A stretch of 39,028 nt of DNA from Myxococcales bacterium (GCA_012522445.1 JAAYKL010000037.1:1-39028), one strand, 5' to 3'. Positions 6,856 to 15,848 are shown, numbered from the stretch's first letter. The notes: a model not told the origin generated them from the letters alone. Numbers and translations are program-made.

Positions 6856-9800
6856 ATGGAAAAACTGGCTTATCGCATCATTGCTCTGCGCATCCCCATT
6901 CTCGTACTGCTGGGTCTGGTCACCGCGGTTGCGATTTATCACATGACCACCCTGGAGCCCGACGACGACGTCATGAAGTTCATGCCCGGCGACGACCCGG
7001 ACATCCGCTTGTTCAACCAAATCAACAAGCGCTTCGGAGGCCTTGATGTCGCCATCATCGGCATCGAGAGCGACTCGATGTTCACGACCGAGAAAATCGC
7101 ATCGACGCGCCAACTCACCCGCCAGCTCGCCGAAATCGAAGGCGTCTTCGACGTGCTCTCCTTCACCGAGGTGCCCGATCCGCAGCCCTCTCCGGACGGC
7201 CTGCGGGTAACGCCGCTGGTGATGGACGAAATCCCCCAAACCGAAGCCGAGCTGGCCGACCTAAAACGCCGCGTGCTCGCCAATGAAAACGCCGTGGGCA
7301 ACCTCATCTCGCCGGACGGCCGCGCCTCCATGGTGCTGTGCTTTCTGGGCGGATCGCGCCCCCCCATCCACATCGCCGCCGACATCCAGGCCGCTGCCCT
7401 CGAGGTGTGGAAGGACGAAAAAATCTTCTTCGGCGGCTCGCCCTTTATCCGCCTGCACATCGCCGGCGGCACCAAGCGCGACCTCGACCGCCTGACGCCC
7501 ATCGTCGCCCTGGTGGTGATACTGGTCACCTTTCTCGTCTTCCGCAAACCCGTGGGCGTCATGCTGGCCCTCGGCATTGTGGGGGTCTCCATCGTGTGGG
7601 TCATGGGCTGGATCGCCTACAAGGGCGACGGCCTGTCCCTGGTCAGTTCCTCGCTGCCCACCATCCTCATGGCCATCGGCGGCGCCTACGGCGTGCACCT
7701 GCTCTCCAGTTATTTCTCGGGGACCTCGCCCACGGTGCCGGGCCGCATCGCCGAAATGCTGCGCACCATGGGACCGCCGGTCATCGCCTCTGCCGCCACC
7801 ACCACTGCGGGCTTTGTCTCGTTTGTCGTCATGGACATCCAGCCCCTGCGCGAATACGGACTTCAGGCCGCCGCCGGGGTCCTGCTCACGCTGCTTCTGG
7901 CCTTCACCGTCATCCCCGCGGTGCTCTCCTTTTCCAAGACGCCCCCTGCCGGGCTCGCCGCCTCGCAATTCGCCCGCTTCTTCGCCAAAATTGGCGCCTT
8001 TGCCGCCCGCCGCCGCAAGCGCATCCTGGCCCTGGCCGTGGCCGTGGGCTTCTTCAGCACCTTTGGCGTCATGCGCATCGCCCCGGACGCCACCCTCGAG
8101 TCCTTCTTTTCCGACGACTCCGGCCCCGCCCTGGCCAACGATTTCCTCGTCGAGCACTTCGGCGGCTCCAACTACCTGCAAATCTACTTCGAGGGCGACA
8201 TGCGCTCTCCCTTTGTGCTCTCCGAGCTGCGCAAAGTGGTCGAGTTCACCCGCGGCCTCGACGAGGTGGTCCATGTCTCCGCCATCACCGACCCCATCGC
8301 CATGATGGACGAGGCCATGGGCGGGCGGGCCGATCTGCCCATCAACAACCGCCGCGTGGGATTTCTGTACCCCTTCCTCGAAGGCACCGCCGCCGTCGAA
8401 CAAATGATCGCCCGCGAAAAAAATGCCGCGCTGGTGCAGATGCGCTTGGGGGATGTGGGGCCCGACCAGGTGAACCAAACCGTGCAGCAAATCCGCGCGT
8501 TCATCGACAAAAAGGTGCCCCGGGGCCTCAAGGCTGTGCAAATCGCCCAAGCGGCCGTGCCCGGAGACATCCGCCTCGACTACGCCGTCCCCGAGGAGAT
8601 CGACGACCAAGGCAATGTCGTCAAACCCCTGCAACCGACGGTCATCCACCAGCCAGCGACGCCCGACGAACGGCACGCATACCAGTCTCGCCTCAAGCGA
8701 GAAGTGGCCGAGCGGCTGCTGCGCCTGGCCCGCATGCAACACCGCACGCTGCCGGTCGAGAGCGACGCCCACGTGCAGCGCATTGTCCAGGCCATGACCG
8801 ATGCGCGCGCCTTTGGCCCGCTGGCACCCGGTGACGACCTAACGCAAGCCGTGACCAAAGTGGTGCACGAACACCTCGAAGAGGAATACAGCCTGATGGA
8901 CCTGGACGAGCTCGCCGCCCTGCGCGCCGACGGCACGGAGCCCGACGCCCCAGACGAAGTCCGCGAGCGCGAGCAAAGCGAGTGGGATGCCCGCACCGAT
9001 CGCACGATTGCGACCATCGTTCCGCAGATGGCAACAACCCTTGACGCCGACGCCGTTGCCGGGCTGTTGCAGCAGTCTTTGCCCCTCACCGCATCCCGCG
9101 ACGCCGACGGCATCCGCCTGACCTCCGAGGCCATGGCCATCGGGCTGTTGCAGGTCCACTCCGAGGTGCGTGCCCAGCGCCTGGTGCCCCATGTAATGGA
9201 CGCCCTACAAATCAACCCGGCCGACGACCCGGCCCTAACGGCGCGCATCATGTGGGCCATGACCGACCTGGCCATGCCGATCTACGCCTTCCCGCATTCC
9301 GGCGAAAACGCCTCGGTGGTGTTGGCCCGCGTCACCGGACAGCCCGTCATCAACGTGGCGTTCTGCAACAGCACCATCAAAAACCAGCTCCGCTCTTTGG
9401 CGGTGGCCCTGCTCATCCTCGTCACGGTGATGACCATCCTCTTCCGCTCGGTGCTCATCGCCCTCAAGGGCATCTCGCCGTCGTTGTTGATGATGGCGCT
9501 CTCGGTGGGCATCATGGGCGCCGTGCCCATTCCCATCGATCTAACAACGAGCATGATCGCCTCCATCGCGTTGGGCATCGGTGTCGACTACGCCATTCAC
9601 TTCTTGTGGCGCCGCCGACGCCGGGGTGAATCCCTGGCCGACACCACCGCCCACGTGGGGCCCTCCATCGCCGCCAACGCCCTGCTGGTGTCCGCGGGCT
9701 TCCTCGTGTTGACCATCTCCGACGTCGTGCCCATGCAGCGCTTTGGCCTGCTCATCGCCATGACCATGCTCCTGGCCGCGGTGTCGACCTTTTTGATCTT

Positions 9801-9897
9801 GCCGGCCCTGCGCGCCGAAGGACGCGAACTCGCCAAAGAAGAAGCGTGGCTGGCGCTGCAAAAGAAACCGCTACCCCGCTCGAAGCCGCAGCGGTAA
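6856..9897 (+). CDS. MMPL/RND-family exporter (HAE3 type) with large periplasmic insert
   Basis: The 1013-residue product has the RND pseudo-duplicated layout. It has TM1 (about 9-28), a first periplasmic domain beginning EPDDDVMKFMPGDDP, a five-helix block (about 208-400), a second periplasmic domain, and a final five-helix block (about 845-1000) including SIALGIGVDYAIHFLWR, where the membrane Asp of the proton relay lies. The matching first-half motif is ILMAIGGAYGVHLLSSYF, which lacks the Asp. This is the MMPL/HAE3 class, which moves lipids, hopanoids or hydrophobic compounds using the proton gradient. The second periplasmic segment is about twice the first because it carries a charged, mostly helical insertion (about 8545-9280). 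I preferred ATG 6856 (MEKLAYRIIALRIP) over the GTG at 6754, as the extra 34 residues are not family-like. Its stop lies 44 bases before glmU. Substrate unknown. Confidence 0.88.
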   Translation: MEKLAYRIIALRIPILVLLGLVTAVAIYHMTTLEPDDDVMKFMPGDDPDIRLFNQINKRFGGLDVAIIGIESDSMFTTEKIASTRQLTRQLAEIEGVFDVLSFTEVPDPQPSPDGLRVTPLVMDEIPQTEAELADLKRRVLANENAVGNLISPDGRASMVLCFLGGSRPPIHIAADIQAAALEVWKDEKIFFGGSPFIRLHIAGGTKRDLDRLTPIVALVVILVTFLVFRKPVGVMLALGIVGVSIVWVMGWIAYKGDGLSLVSSSLPTILMAIGGAYGVHLLSSYFSGTSPTVPGRIAEMLRTMGPPVIASAATTTAGFVSFVVMDIQPLREYGLQAAAGVLLTLLLAFTVIPAVLSFSKTPPAGLAASQFARFFAKIGAFAARRRKRILALAVAVGFFSTFGVMRIAPDATLESFFSDDSGPALANDFLVEHFGGSNYLQIYFEGDMRSPFVLSELRKVVEFTRGLDEVVHVSAITDPIAMMDEAMGGRADLPINNRRVGFLYPFLEGTAAVEQMIAREKNAALVQMRLGDVGPDQVNQTVQQIRAFIDKKVPRGLKAVQIAQAAVPGDIRLDYAVPEEIDDQGNVVKPLQPTVIHQPATPDERHAYQSRLKREVAERLLRLARMQHRTLPVESDAHVQRIVQAMTDARAFGPLAPGDDLTQAVTKVVHEHLEEEYSLMDLDELAALRADGTEPDAPDEVREREQSEWDARTDRTIATIVPQMATTLDADAVAGLLQQSLPLTASRDADGIRLTSEAMAIGLLQVHSEVRAQRLVPHVMDALQINPADDPALTARIMWAMTDLAMPIYAFPHSGENASVVLARVTGQPVINVAFCNSTIKNQLRSLAVALLILVTVMTILFRSVLIALKGISPSLLMMALSVGIMGAVPIPIDLTTSMIASIALGIGVDYAIHFLWRRRRRGESLADTTAHVGPSIAANALLVSAGFLVLTISDVVPMQRFGLLIAMTMLLAAVSTFLILPALRAEGRELAKEEAWLALQKKPLPRSKPQR

Positions 9898-9941
9898 TTG
9901 TGGGCGTCGCCCAAGGCGGCACCCAGGCGAAAGGAATCCCC

Positions 9942-11423
9942 ATGTCGCGCATCGCCACCCTCATCTTGGCCGCCGGTCAGGGCACCCGCATGAAGTCGCA
10001 GTTGCCCAAGGTGCTGCACCCGCTGTGCGGAGCGCCCCTCATCGCGTACCCGCTGCAACTGGCGGCCCAAATGAAAAGCGAAACGACGGTGCTGGTGGTG
10101 GGACACGGCCGCGACGCCGTACAGCGCGCGGTGGCCCAATGCCCCGGTGGCGACCGGGTGCGCTTCGCCGTACAAACCGAACAACGCGGCACCGGACACG
10201 CCGTTATGTGCGCTTTGCCCGCGCTCAAAGAACACGACGGCTGGATGCTCATCCTCTCCGGAGACGTCCCCCTGCTCACCCACCGCACGCTGCAGCGCTT
10301 GCAACGACAAATGCAGGGCAGCACCGCGCCCCTGGGCTTCGTCACCTTTGTCCCGGGCAACTCTGCGGGCTACGGACGCGTCGTGCGCGAAAACGACGAA
10401 GTGCGCGCCATCGTCGAACACCGCGATTGCACCCCCAAGCAACGCGCCATCAAAGAAGCCAACGCCGGCACCTACCTCATCGAGGCGGCCTTCTTGCGGA
10501 GCGCGCTCAAAAAACTGCGCCAAGACAACGCGCAAAACGAATTCTTCCTCACCGACTTGGTGGCCATGGCCGCGCAGCGTGGTGCGGTGCCCACGGTGCA
10601 AGCCGACGAGGCGGAGGTGCACGGCATCAACGACCGCGTCGACCTGGCCCAGGTGGAGCGCGTGCTCTTGTCCCAAAAGGCCCAAACCCTCATGCGCAAC
10701 GGCGTCACGCTGCACGACCCCGACACCATCTGCATCCACCCCGCAGTCTCCGTGGGACCGGACACCGACATCGGTCGCGGCGTGCACATCACCGGCCAGA
10801 GCCGCATCGGCGCGGGCTGTCACATCGAGCCCGGGGTGCTGCTGCACGACACCGTGGTGGCGGATGGCGCCCGGGTGCGCGCCTACTCAGTCATTGAGGG
10901 TTCGCACATCGGCGCCGGGGCACAAGTGGGTCCCATGGCCCGCCTGCGGCCCGGCAGTCGGCTCGGCGACAACGCCCACGTGGGTAACTGGGTCGAACTC
11001 AAAAACACGGTCATGGGCGACAACAGCAAGGCCAGCCACTTGGCCTACCTGGGCGACGGCGACATCGGCGACAACGCCAACATCGGGGCCGGAGTCATCT
11101 TCTGCAATTACGACGGCTACCTCAAACACCGCACCACCATCGAAGAGGATGTCTTCGTCGGCTCGGACTGCCAGTTGATCGCGCCGGTGACCCTGCACCG
11201 CGGCGCCTACATCGCCTCGGGCGCCACCGTCACCCACGACGTACCCGAAGACGCCATGGCCATCGCCCGCGCCCGCCAGGTAAACCGCGCCGACATGGGG
11301 CGGCTCTTCCGGGAGCGCCAGGCCGCCGAAAAGGCACTGCGCGCCGCAGCAAACGAGTCCCCCAAAGCGCGCCGCAAAAGCACCGCGCGCCCCAAACCGC
11401 CCGCAAAAGGAAAGCCCCGATGA
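9942..11423 (+). CDS. glmU: Bifunctional UDP-GlcNAc pyrophosphorylase / glucosamine-1-P acetyltransferase
   Basis: GlmU makes UDP-N-acetylglucosamine, the precursor of peptidoglycan and LPS, in two steps: acetylation of glucosamine-1-phosphate and uridylyl transfer. The N-terminal nucleotidyltransferase signature is LILAAGQGTRMKSQLPKVLH (residues about 7-26). The C-terminal half is a left-handed beta-helix of hexapeptide repeats (about 255-450) with the acetyltransferase signature NYDGYLKHRTTI. The product is 493 residues, longer than the usual 455 or so, because of a basic, Lys/Arg/Pro/Ala-rich tail of about 40 residues. ATG 9942 is preceded by GAAAGGAATCCCC. The stop TGA overlaps the ATG of the next gene (ATGA), so glmU, the small lipoprotein and pgsA are translationally coupled, an envelope-precursor unit. 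Confidence 0.97.
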   Translation: MSRIATLILAAGQGTRMKSQLPKVLHPLCGAPLIAYPLQLAAQMKSETTVLVVGHGRDAVQRAVAQCPGGDRVRFAVQTEQRGTGHAVMCALPALKEHDGWMLILSGDVPLLTHRTLQRLQRQMQGSTAPLGFVTFVPGNSAGYGRVVRENDEVRAIVEHRDCTPKQRAIKEANAGTYLIEAAFLRSALKKLRQDNAQNEFFLTDLVAMAAQRGAVPTVQADEAEVHGINDRVDLAQVERVLLSQKAQTLMRNGVTLHDPDTICIHPAVSVGPDTDIGRGVHITGQSRIGAGCHIEPGVLLHDTVVADGARVRAYSVIEGSHIGAGAQVGPMARLRPGSRLGDNAHVGNWVELKNTVMGDNSKASHLAYLGDGDIGDNANIGAGVIFCNYDGYLKHRTTIEEDVFVGSDCQLIAPVTLHRGAYIASGATVTHDVPEDAMAIARARQVNRADMGRLFRERQAAEKALRAAANESPKARRKSTARPKPPAKGKPR

Positions 11424-11899
11424 ACCGGCTCCACCTGCTCTGCATCGGCGTCGTGTTGGCGGCCATCGCCTGCCAACCGGTGCGCACCACCCGCATCGGC
11501 CCGCCGCCACCGGCCAAGGCCGCGGGATGCGACATCGAGGTGCTGCCCCCCGGCGAAGTGCCCGTACGCCCCTTTCGCGACGTGGCCATGCTCTTTGCGT
11601 CGCACTGCCCCGACTACACGCGCCCGCCCTGCCGCCAATGGGTCATCGACGCCGCCTGTGCCGCAGGGGGCTCGGTCGTGTATCTCCGCGACGACGCACG
11701 CGACGCCCAACACGATGGCCGCGACGACACCCTGCAAGGCCCGGTGTCCTTTCAACTCAGCGTCGGGGCCTACGCCTCATTTCTGCCGCCCGCCAATGGC
11801 GACGCCGCCGCAGGTTCCCCGACCATCGCCTGTCCCACCACCCCCGACGACGCAGATCACGCCGACCCGGACTTCGGCGTCTGCAAGGAGACCCCATGA
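11420..11899 (+). CDS. Small predicted lipoprotein
   Basis: The product is 159 residues with a type II signal peptide ending at a lipobox (AAIAC, Cys18). The mature part contains four to six further cysteines and the segments CDIEVLPPGEVPVRPFRDVA and W-V-I-D-A-A-C-A-A-G-G-S-V-V-Y. This resembles small lipoproteins in which an AC-x-x-G-x-x-x-V motif follows a short alpha/beta core, but I cannot name the family with certainty and no function is known to me. Start and stop both overlap neighbours by four bases (ATGA with glmU upstream and with pgsA downstream), so it is co-expressed with envelope-building genes. Confidence 0.8.
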   Translation: MNRLHLLCIGVVLAAIACQPVRTTRIGPPPPAKAAGCDIEVLPPGEVPVRPFRDVAMLFASHCPDYTRPPCRQWVIDAACAAGGSVVYLRDDARDAQHDGRDDTLQGPVSFQLSVGAYASFLPPANGDAAAGSPTIACPTTPDDADHADPDFGVCKETP

Positions 11900-12516
11900 C
11901 CCGCCACCTGCTGCGCGATCTCTTCAACGTACCCAACTCGCTGTCCATCGCGCGCATCCTCGTTACGCCGCTCCTGCCCGTCTGTTGGTTCACCCTGGAC
12001 AGCCCCGCCCTGGGCCTGATGCTCGGCCTGTTCGTCGGCATCACCGACCTGCTCGACGGCGTCATCGCCCGCAAGCTCAACCAAGTCACCGAGATCGGTG
12101 CCCTGCTCGACCAACTGGGCGACTTGATATTCGAGTCCACGGTGCTGCTCATCGCCGTCGTCGATGGCCGCCTCTGGATGGGCTGGCTGCTGATTTATCT
12201 GTTCCGCGAATTCCTCGTGAGCACGGTGCGCATCTGGGTCAACGCCAAGGGCGCGTCCCTGCCCTCGTCCTGGATTGGCAAGGCCAAGTCGAGCCTGATG
12301 CAGTACGGATTTTTCCTGTTCTTCTTGGGCGCCATCTTGACGCATCCCAGCAGCACGCCGAACGTCCAGCCCCTGTTGGGCATCTCCCCCGGCCTCTTCG
12401 TGCTAGAGGGCGGCACCTTCTCCATCGTGCTGGGCATCCTCGTGGGATTGTTTTCGGGCGCGCAGTACCTGCGTTCATTCGCCGCGATTTACGAAAACCA
12501 CCGCAGCGTCAGGTAA
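11896..12516 (+). CDS. pgsA: CDP-alcohol phosphatidyltransferase, probable PgsA
   Basis: The 206-residue multi-pass membrane enzyme has the complete CDP-alcohol phosphotransferase signature D-G-x2-A-R-x8-G-x3-D-x3-D, seen as DGVIAR, then G, D and D in ARKLNQVTEIGALLDQLGD (about residues 56-78). These aspartates bind the metal and CDP moiety. The best fit is CDP-diacylglycerol-glycerol-3-phosphate phosphatidyltransferase, which makes phosphatidylglycerolphosphate at the inner membrane; the N-terminal NVPNSLSIARI agrees with PgsA. Phosphatidylserine or phosphatidylinositol-phosphate synthase is the alternative. ATG 11896 has AAGGAGACCCC before it and overlaps the preceding stop. Its 3' end overlaps the convergent prepilin peptidase gene by 28 bases. 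Confidence 0.88.
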   Translation: MTRHLLRDLFNVPNSLSIARILVTPLLPVCWFTLDSPALGLMLGLFVGITDLLDGVIARKLNQVTEIGALLDQLGDLIFESTVLLIAVVDGRLWMGWLLIYLFREFLVSTVRIWVNAKGASLPSSWIGKAKSSLMQYGFFLFFLGAILTHPSSTPNVQPLLGISPGLFVLEGGTFSIVLGILVGLFSGAQYLRSFAAIYENHRSVR

Positions 12517-13418
12517 AACACCCACTTCGTGTAGTGCGCGATCAGCGCCTCGCCGACAAAGAGATACTCGATGGCCCCGGCCGCCAAGAACGGACCAAAG
12601 GGCACCTTGGCCTTGCGCAGGCGGTCGTCTGTGGGCTCCGTTGGCGCGCCGTCCTCGCCGAGGTCTTCTTCGAAGACGGGCTCGTTGTCGAGGCCCTTGC
12701 GGCGGCGAAACAGCACCATGCCCAGGCCGACGACGAGGCCCTGAAAGGCCCCGGCAAAGAGCGCAAACAGCGTGCCCTCGTAGCCGAGGAAGGCCCCGAA
12801 CAGCGCCAGGAGTTTGGCGTCGCCCAGCCCCATGCCCGGCTTGCCCGTGAGCAGTTGGTAGCCGTCGATGAACAGGAGGCGCAGCCCGGCGTAGGCGATG
12901 CCCGCGGCGACCACGGGTTCGAGCCATCCCAGGGGCAGCAACCCCAGGGCGTTGGCCGCGACGCCCACCGCGATGCCCGGCAGCACGATGCTGTCGGGGA
13001 TGAGCCAGCACGCCAGATCAATCATTGCCACCACCACCAGCGCCCAGATGAACGCGAACCAGATGAGCCAGGTGCCCAGCAGCCATCCGGGGGCGTCGGG
13101 ATAGAGCGCCAGAGCCCGCTGCATCACCGCCACCGAGAACAAGGCCAGCAGCAGCTCGACGAAGACGTAGCGCAGGGAAAAGGAGGCGCCGCAGTGGCGG
13201 CACTTGCCCCGCAAAATGAAGTAGGAGAGCACGGGGATGTTGTCCCAAGGGCGCACCTTGGCCTGGCAGGAAAAGCAATGGGAGCCCGGGCGAACCACGG
13301 ACATTTCGAGGGGCCAGCGCGCGATGACGACGTTGGCAAACGAGCCCCAAGCCGCGCCGAATAGGCCGCTAAAGATTAGGATTTGCCACTGCGGAATAAA
13401 GGTGAGCACTTCGGACAT
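12489..13418 (-). CDS. pilD: Prepilin peptidase / N-methyltransferase (A24 family)
   Basis: This 309-residue inner-membrane aspartic protease cleaves the leader of type IV prepilins and pseudopilins and methylates the new N-terminus. The N-terminal methylase-type domain begins FGAAWGSFANVVIARWP and carries two zinc-binding CxxC pairs (Cys48/51 and Cys73/76). The catalytic aspartates are Asp134 (AMIDLACWLIPD) and Asp200 (GMGLGDAK). About eight membrane segments are visible. An acidic cytoplasmic loop of about 30 residues (240-270) precedes the conserved VPFGPFLAAG and is longer than usual. No pilin genes are adjacent, but a Tgl/PilF-like gene lies about 9 kb away. It is convergent with pgsA and divergent from the AckA-PduL fusion. 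No strong Shine-Dalgarno sequence precedes the ATG. Confidence 0.93.
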   Translation of the reverse strand: MSEVLTFIPQWQILIFSGLFGAAWGSFANVVIARWPLEMSVVRPGSHCFSCQAKVRPWDNIPVLSYFILRGKCRHCGASFSLRYVFVELLLALFSVAVMQRALALYPDAPGWLLGTWLIWFAFIWALVVVAMIDLACWLIPDSIVLPGIAVGVAANALGLLPLGWLEPVVAAGIAYAGLRLLFIDGYQLLTGKPGMGLGDAKLLALFGAFLGYEGTLFALFAGAFQGLVVGLGMVLFRRRKGLDNEPVFEEDLGEDGAPTEPTDDRLRKAKVPFGPFLAAGAIEYLFVGEALIAHYTKWVFYLTLRWFS

Positions 13419-13458
13419 GGCGCCGACGTTATCACGATTAATAATGCGCAGTCATGCC

Positions 13459-13488
13459 TTGTTCTGGTGCATCAAAAGCTGTTACTGT
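13459..13488 (+). promoter_or_regulatory. Putative promoter of the AckA-PduL fusion gene
   Basis: TTGTTC (13459-13464) and TACTGT (13483-13488) are spaced by 18 bases and lie about 30 bases before the ATG at 13518. A similar TACTGT -10 recurs at 25680-25685 and 31443-31448, which suggests a shared promoter type in this genome. Confidence 0.35.
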
Positions 13489-13517
13489 CACCCTAATTTT
13501 GCCCACAGGAGTGCACC

Positions 13518-15806
13518 ATGGCCGATGCCCAAAACATCCTTCGCAACTCAGCGCCCTTTGCCGACTTCGATGATGACGCCATCTCCCGCCTAAGCGAGGC
13601 CTCCGAGCTTCGCTCCTTCGCCGCGGGCGAGCGCATTGTGTCCCGGGGGACCCACAGCACCGCAGTGGGCATCGTCGTCGTGGGCGAGCTGGCGCTAGAA
13701 CTCAAAACCGAGCTGCAGCACCTCGAAGTCGAGCGCCCCACAGTGGGTGCGGTGTTCGGCGAATTCGGCCTGCTCACCGGCGATCCCCCGGTGGCCGACA
13801 TCCACGCCAAGGTGGACAGCCAGGTCCTCATGGTGCCCCACACGGCCATCCTGCAAGAGATCGCCAAAAACCCACTGGCCACGCGCGGATTCGCCACGTT
13901 AATGGCCAGCCGCTACGCCAGCCGCCGCGACAACGCCGACTTTCAAGACTTGGCGCAACACGCGCGCCGCGTCCGTGACGAGTCGGGCACCACCCTACCG
14001 GTGCTGGTGGTCAACCTCGGCAGCTCCTCGCTCAAGTACGCGCTCTTTCAACACCAAAAATCGCTGCTCTGCGGCCTGGTGGAGCGCATCGGCAGCAACG
14101 AGGCGCAAATCACCCAGTGCCGAGACGACCAAAAAGAGACCAAACAACTGCGCCGCATCACCCACGAACAAGCCCTCGACCAAATGTTCGCCTGGCTCAT
14201 CCACCCCGAGCTCGGCGCCCTCGATCGCATCGAAGACATCGGCGCGGTGGGACATCGCGTGGTGCACGGCGGCAATCGCTTCACCCACTCGGTGCCCATC
14301 AACGACGAAGTGCTCGACGAACTCAAACGCTGCGCGCTCCTGGCGCCGCTGCACAATCCCATCAACGTGCTGGGCATCGAGTACTGCCGCAAAAAGGTCT
14401 CGCCGGCCACGCCCATGGTGGCGGTCTTCGACACCGCATTTCACATGACCATGCCCGAGCAGGCCTACACCTACGCCCTGCCGAGCAAACTGGCGCAAAG
14501 CGAACAACTGCGGCGCTACGGCTTTCACGGCATCAGCCACAAGTACGTCAGCCAGGCCGCGACCCAGTTCCTCGAGAAGCCGCCGGGCACCCTCAAAATC
14601 GTCTCGTGTCACCTGGGCAACGGCTCTTCGGTGGCGGCCATCAACCACGGTCGCTCCGTCGACACCTCCATGGGCATGACCCCCCTCGAAGGCCTCGTCA
14701 TGGGCACCCGCAGCGGCGACGTGGACCCGGGCCTCATCCTGCACCTCATGCGGCTGGGCTACACCGAAGAGCGCCTCGACGAGCTCCTCAACCGCCAGAG
14801 CGGCCTGCTCGGTCTTTCGGGCTTGGCATCGGACATGCGCTCCGTCGAAAAAGCCGCCGACGCCGGACACGAGGGCGCCATGCTGGCCATCGCGGCCTAC
14901 TGCTACCGCGTGCGCAAGTACATCGGCGCTTATGCAGCGGCCATGGGGGGCATCGATGTCTTAATCTTCACCGGCGGCATCGGCGAAAACGCCATCAACG
15001 TCCGCCAGCGCATCGCCAGCGACATGGGCTTTATCGGCATCCACATCGACACCGAGCGCAACCGAACGCCGAGCGCCGACATCTCCGTGGCCCTCGACAT
15101 CTCCACACCCGAGTCCACGGTCCGCGTGCTAATCGTCCCCACCGACGAAGAGGCCATGATCGCCCGCGAAACCCTCGAAGCCCTCGAGCGCACCGGCCTG
15201 CACGACATTTTGTCGGCCCGCAAAGACCGCCAAATTCCCATTGGCATCTCGGTGCGACACGTCCACCTGCAAACCGATCACATCCGCCCGCTCTTTGGCC
15301 GCGACGAGCTCACCCCCTTGCGCGAGCTCTCGCAAAAGGGCAACTGGGCCTGCGACGAAATGGTCGACCTGGTGGGCCCCCGCGGCACCATCGAGCGCGT
15401 GCGCGTCCTCGGCCCGGCCCGCGAAAACACCCAAGTCGAAATCTCGCGCACCGACGAATTCAAGCTCGGCATCGACGCCCCCATCCGCGCCTCGGGCGAT
15501 GTGGCCAACTCTCCGGGCCTTACCCTGCGCGGCCCGGCGGGCTCCATCGACATCGAAGAAGGCGTCATCTGCGCCTACCGCCACATCCACATGGACCCCG
15601 AAGATGCCCTGGCCTTTGGCCTGCGCGATCGCGACATCGTGCGGGTGCACATCCCCGGCGAGCGCTCGGTGATTTTTGGCGACGTGCTCGTGCGCGTGTA
15701 TCCGGGGTTCAGCCTCGAGATGCACCTGGACACCGACGAGGCCAACGCCGCCGAGGTGCACCCGGGCATGACGTGTACCATTGAATCCATTCAACAGCGG
15801 ACGTGA
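13518..15806 (+). CDS. ackA-pduL: Fusion: cNMP-binding-like domain + acetate kinase + PduL phosphotransacylase
   Basis: One uninterrupted 762-codon frame holds three domains. Residues about 1-145 are a cyclic-nucleotide-binding-type beta-roll (FGEFGLLTGDPP at 80-91). Residues about 160-555 are a full acetate kinase: NLGSSSLK (Asn166), GHRVVHGG (Arg247), APLHNP (His279), FDTAFH (Asp305), GFHGISH (His338), HLGNGSS, GTRSGDVDPG (Arg398) and GGIGEN (Glu490) cover the known catalytic set. Residues about 565-760 are a complete PduL domain with both metal-binding HxH motifs (RHVHL at 580, YRHIHM at 687). PduL converts acyl-CoA plus phosphate to acyl phosphate; AckA then makes ATP and acetate or propionate. 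The chain should channel the intermediate and be regulated by its N-terminal domain. The Arg that contacts the cyclic phosphate in CAP-type domains appears missing (PPVA where RSA is usual), so the ligand may differ or be absent. ATG 13518 has ACAGGAGTGCACC before it. No microcompartment shell genes are nearby. Confidence 0.95.
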   Translation: MADAQNILRNSAPFADFDDDAISRLSEASELRSFAAGERIVSRGTHSTAVGIVVVGELALELKTELQHLEVERPTVGAVFGEFGLLTGDPPVADIHAKVDSQVLMVPHTAILQEIAKNPLATRGFATLMASRYASRRDNADFQDLAQHARRVRDESGTTLPVLVVNLGSSSLKYALFQHQKSLLCGLVERIGSNEAQITQCRDDQKETKQLRRITHEQALDQMFAWLIHPELGALDRIEDIGAVGHRVVHGGNRFTHSVPINDEVLDELKRCALLAPLHNPINVLGIEYCRKKVSPATPMVAVFDTAFHMTMPEQAYTYALPSKLAQSEQLRRYGFHGISHKYVSQAATQFLEKPPGTLKIVSCHLGNGSSVAAINHGRSVDTSMGMTPLEGLVMGTRSGDVDPGLILHLMRLGYTEERLDELLNRQSGLLGLSGLASDMRSVEKAADAGHEGAMLAIAAYCYRVRKYIGAYAAAMGGIDVLIFTGGIGENAINVRQRIASDMGFIGIHIDTERNRTPSADISVALDISTPESTVRVLIVPTDEEAMIARETLEALERTGLHDILSARKDRQIPIGISVRHVHLQTDHIRPLFGRDELTPLRELSQKGNWACDEMVDLVGPRGTIERVRVLGPARENTQVEISRTDEFKLGIDAPIRASGDVANSPGLTLRGPAGSIDIEEGVICAYRHIHMDPEDALAFGLRDRDIVRVHIPGERSVIFGDVLVRVYPGFSLEMHLDTDEANAAEVHPGMTCTIESIQQRT

Positions 15807-15848
15807 CGCGCTTGGCGCCGCGTTCCCGCCACAAAGGGGATAACAACT

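Noticed and set aside
11595..13364. Plus-strand open frame (589 codons) crossing pgsA and the prepilin peptidase gene
   Set aside because: It is out of frame with pgsA and antisense to the peptidase, Arg/Pro/His-rich and without motifs.
14117..15784. Second plus-strand frame (555 codons) inside the AckA-PduL gene
   Set aside because: It is Arg/Pro/His-rich with no domain, while the other frame carries complete enzyme motifs.
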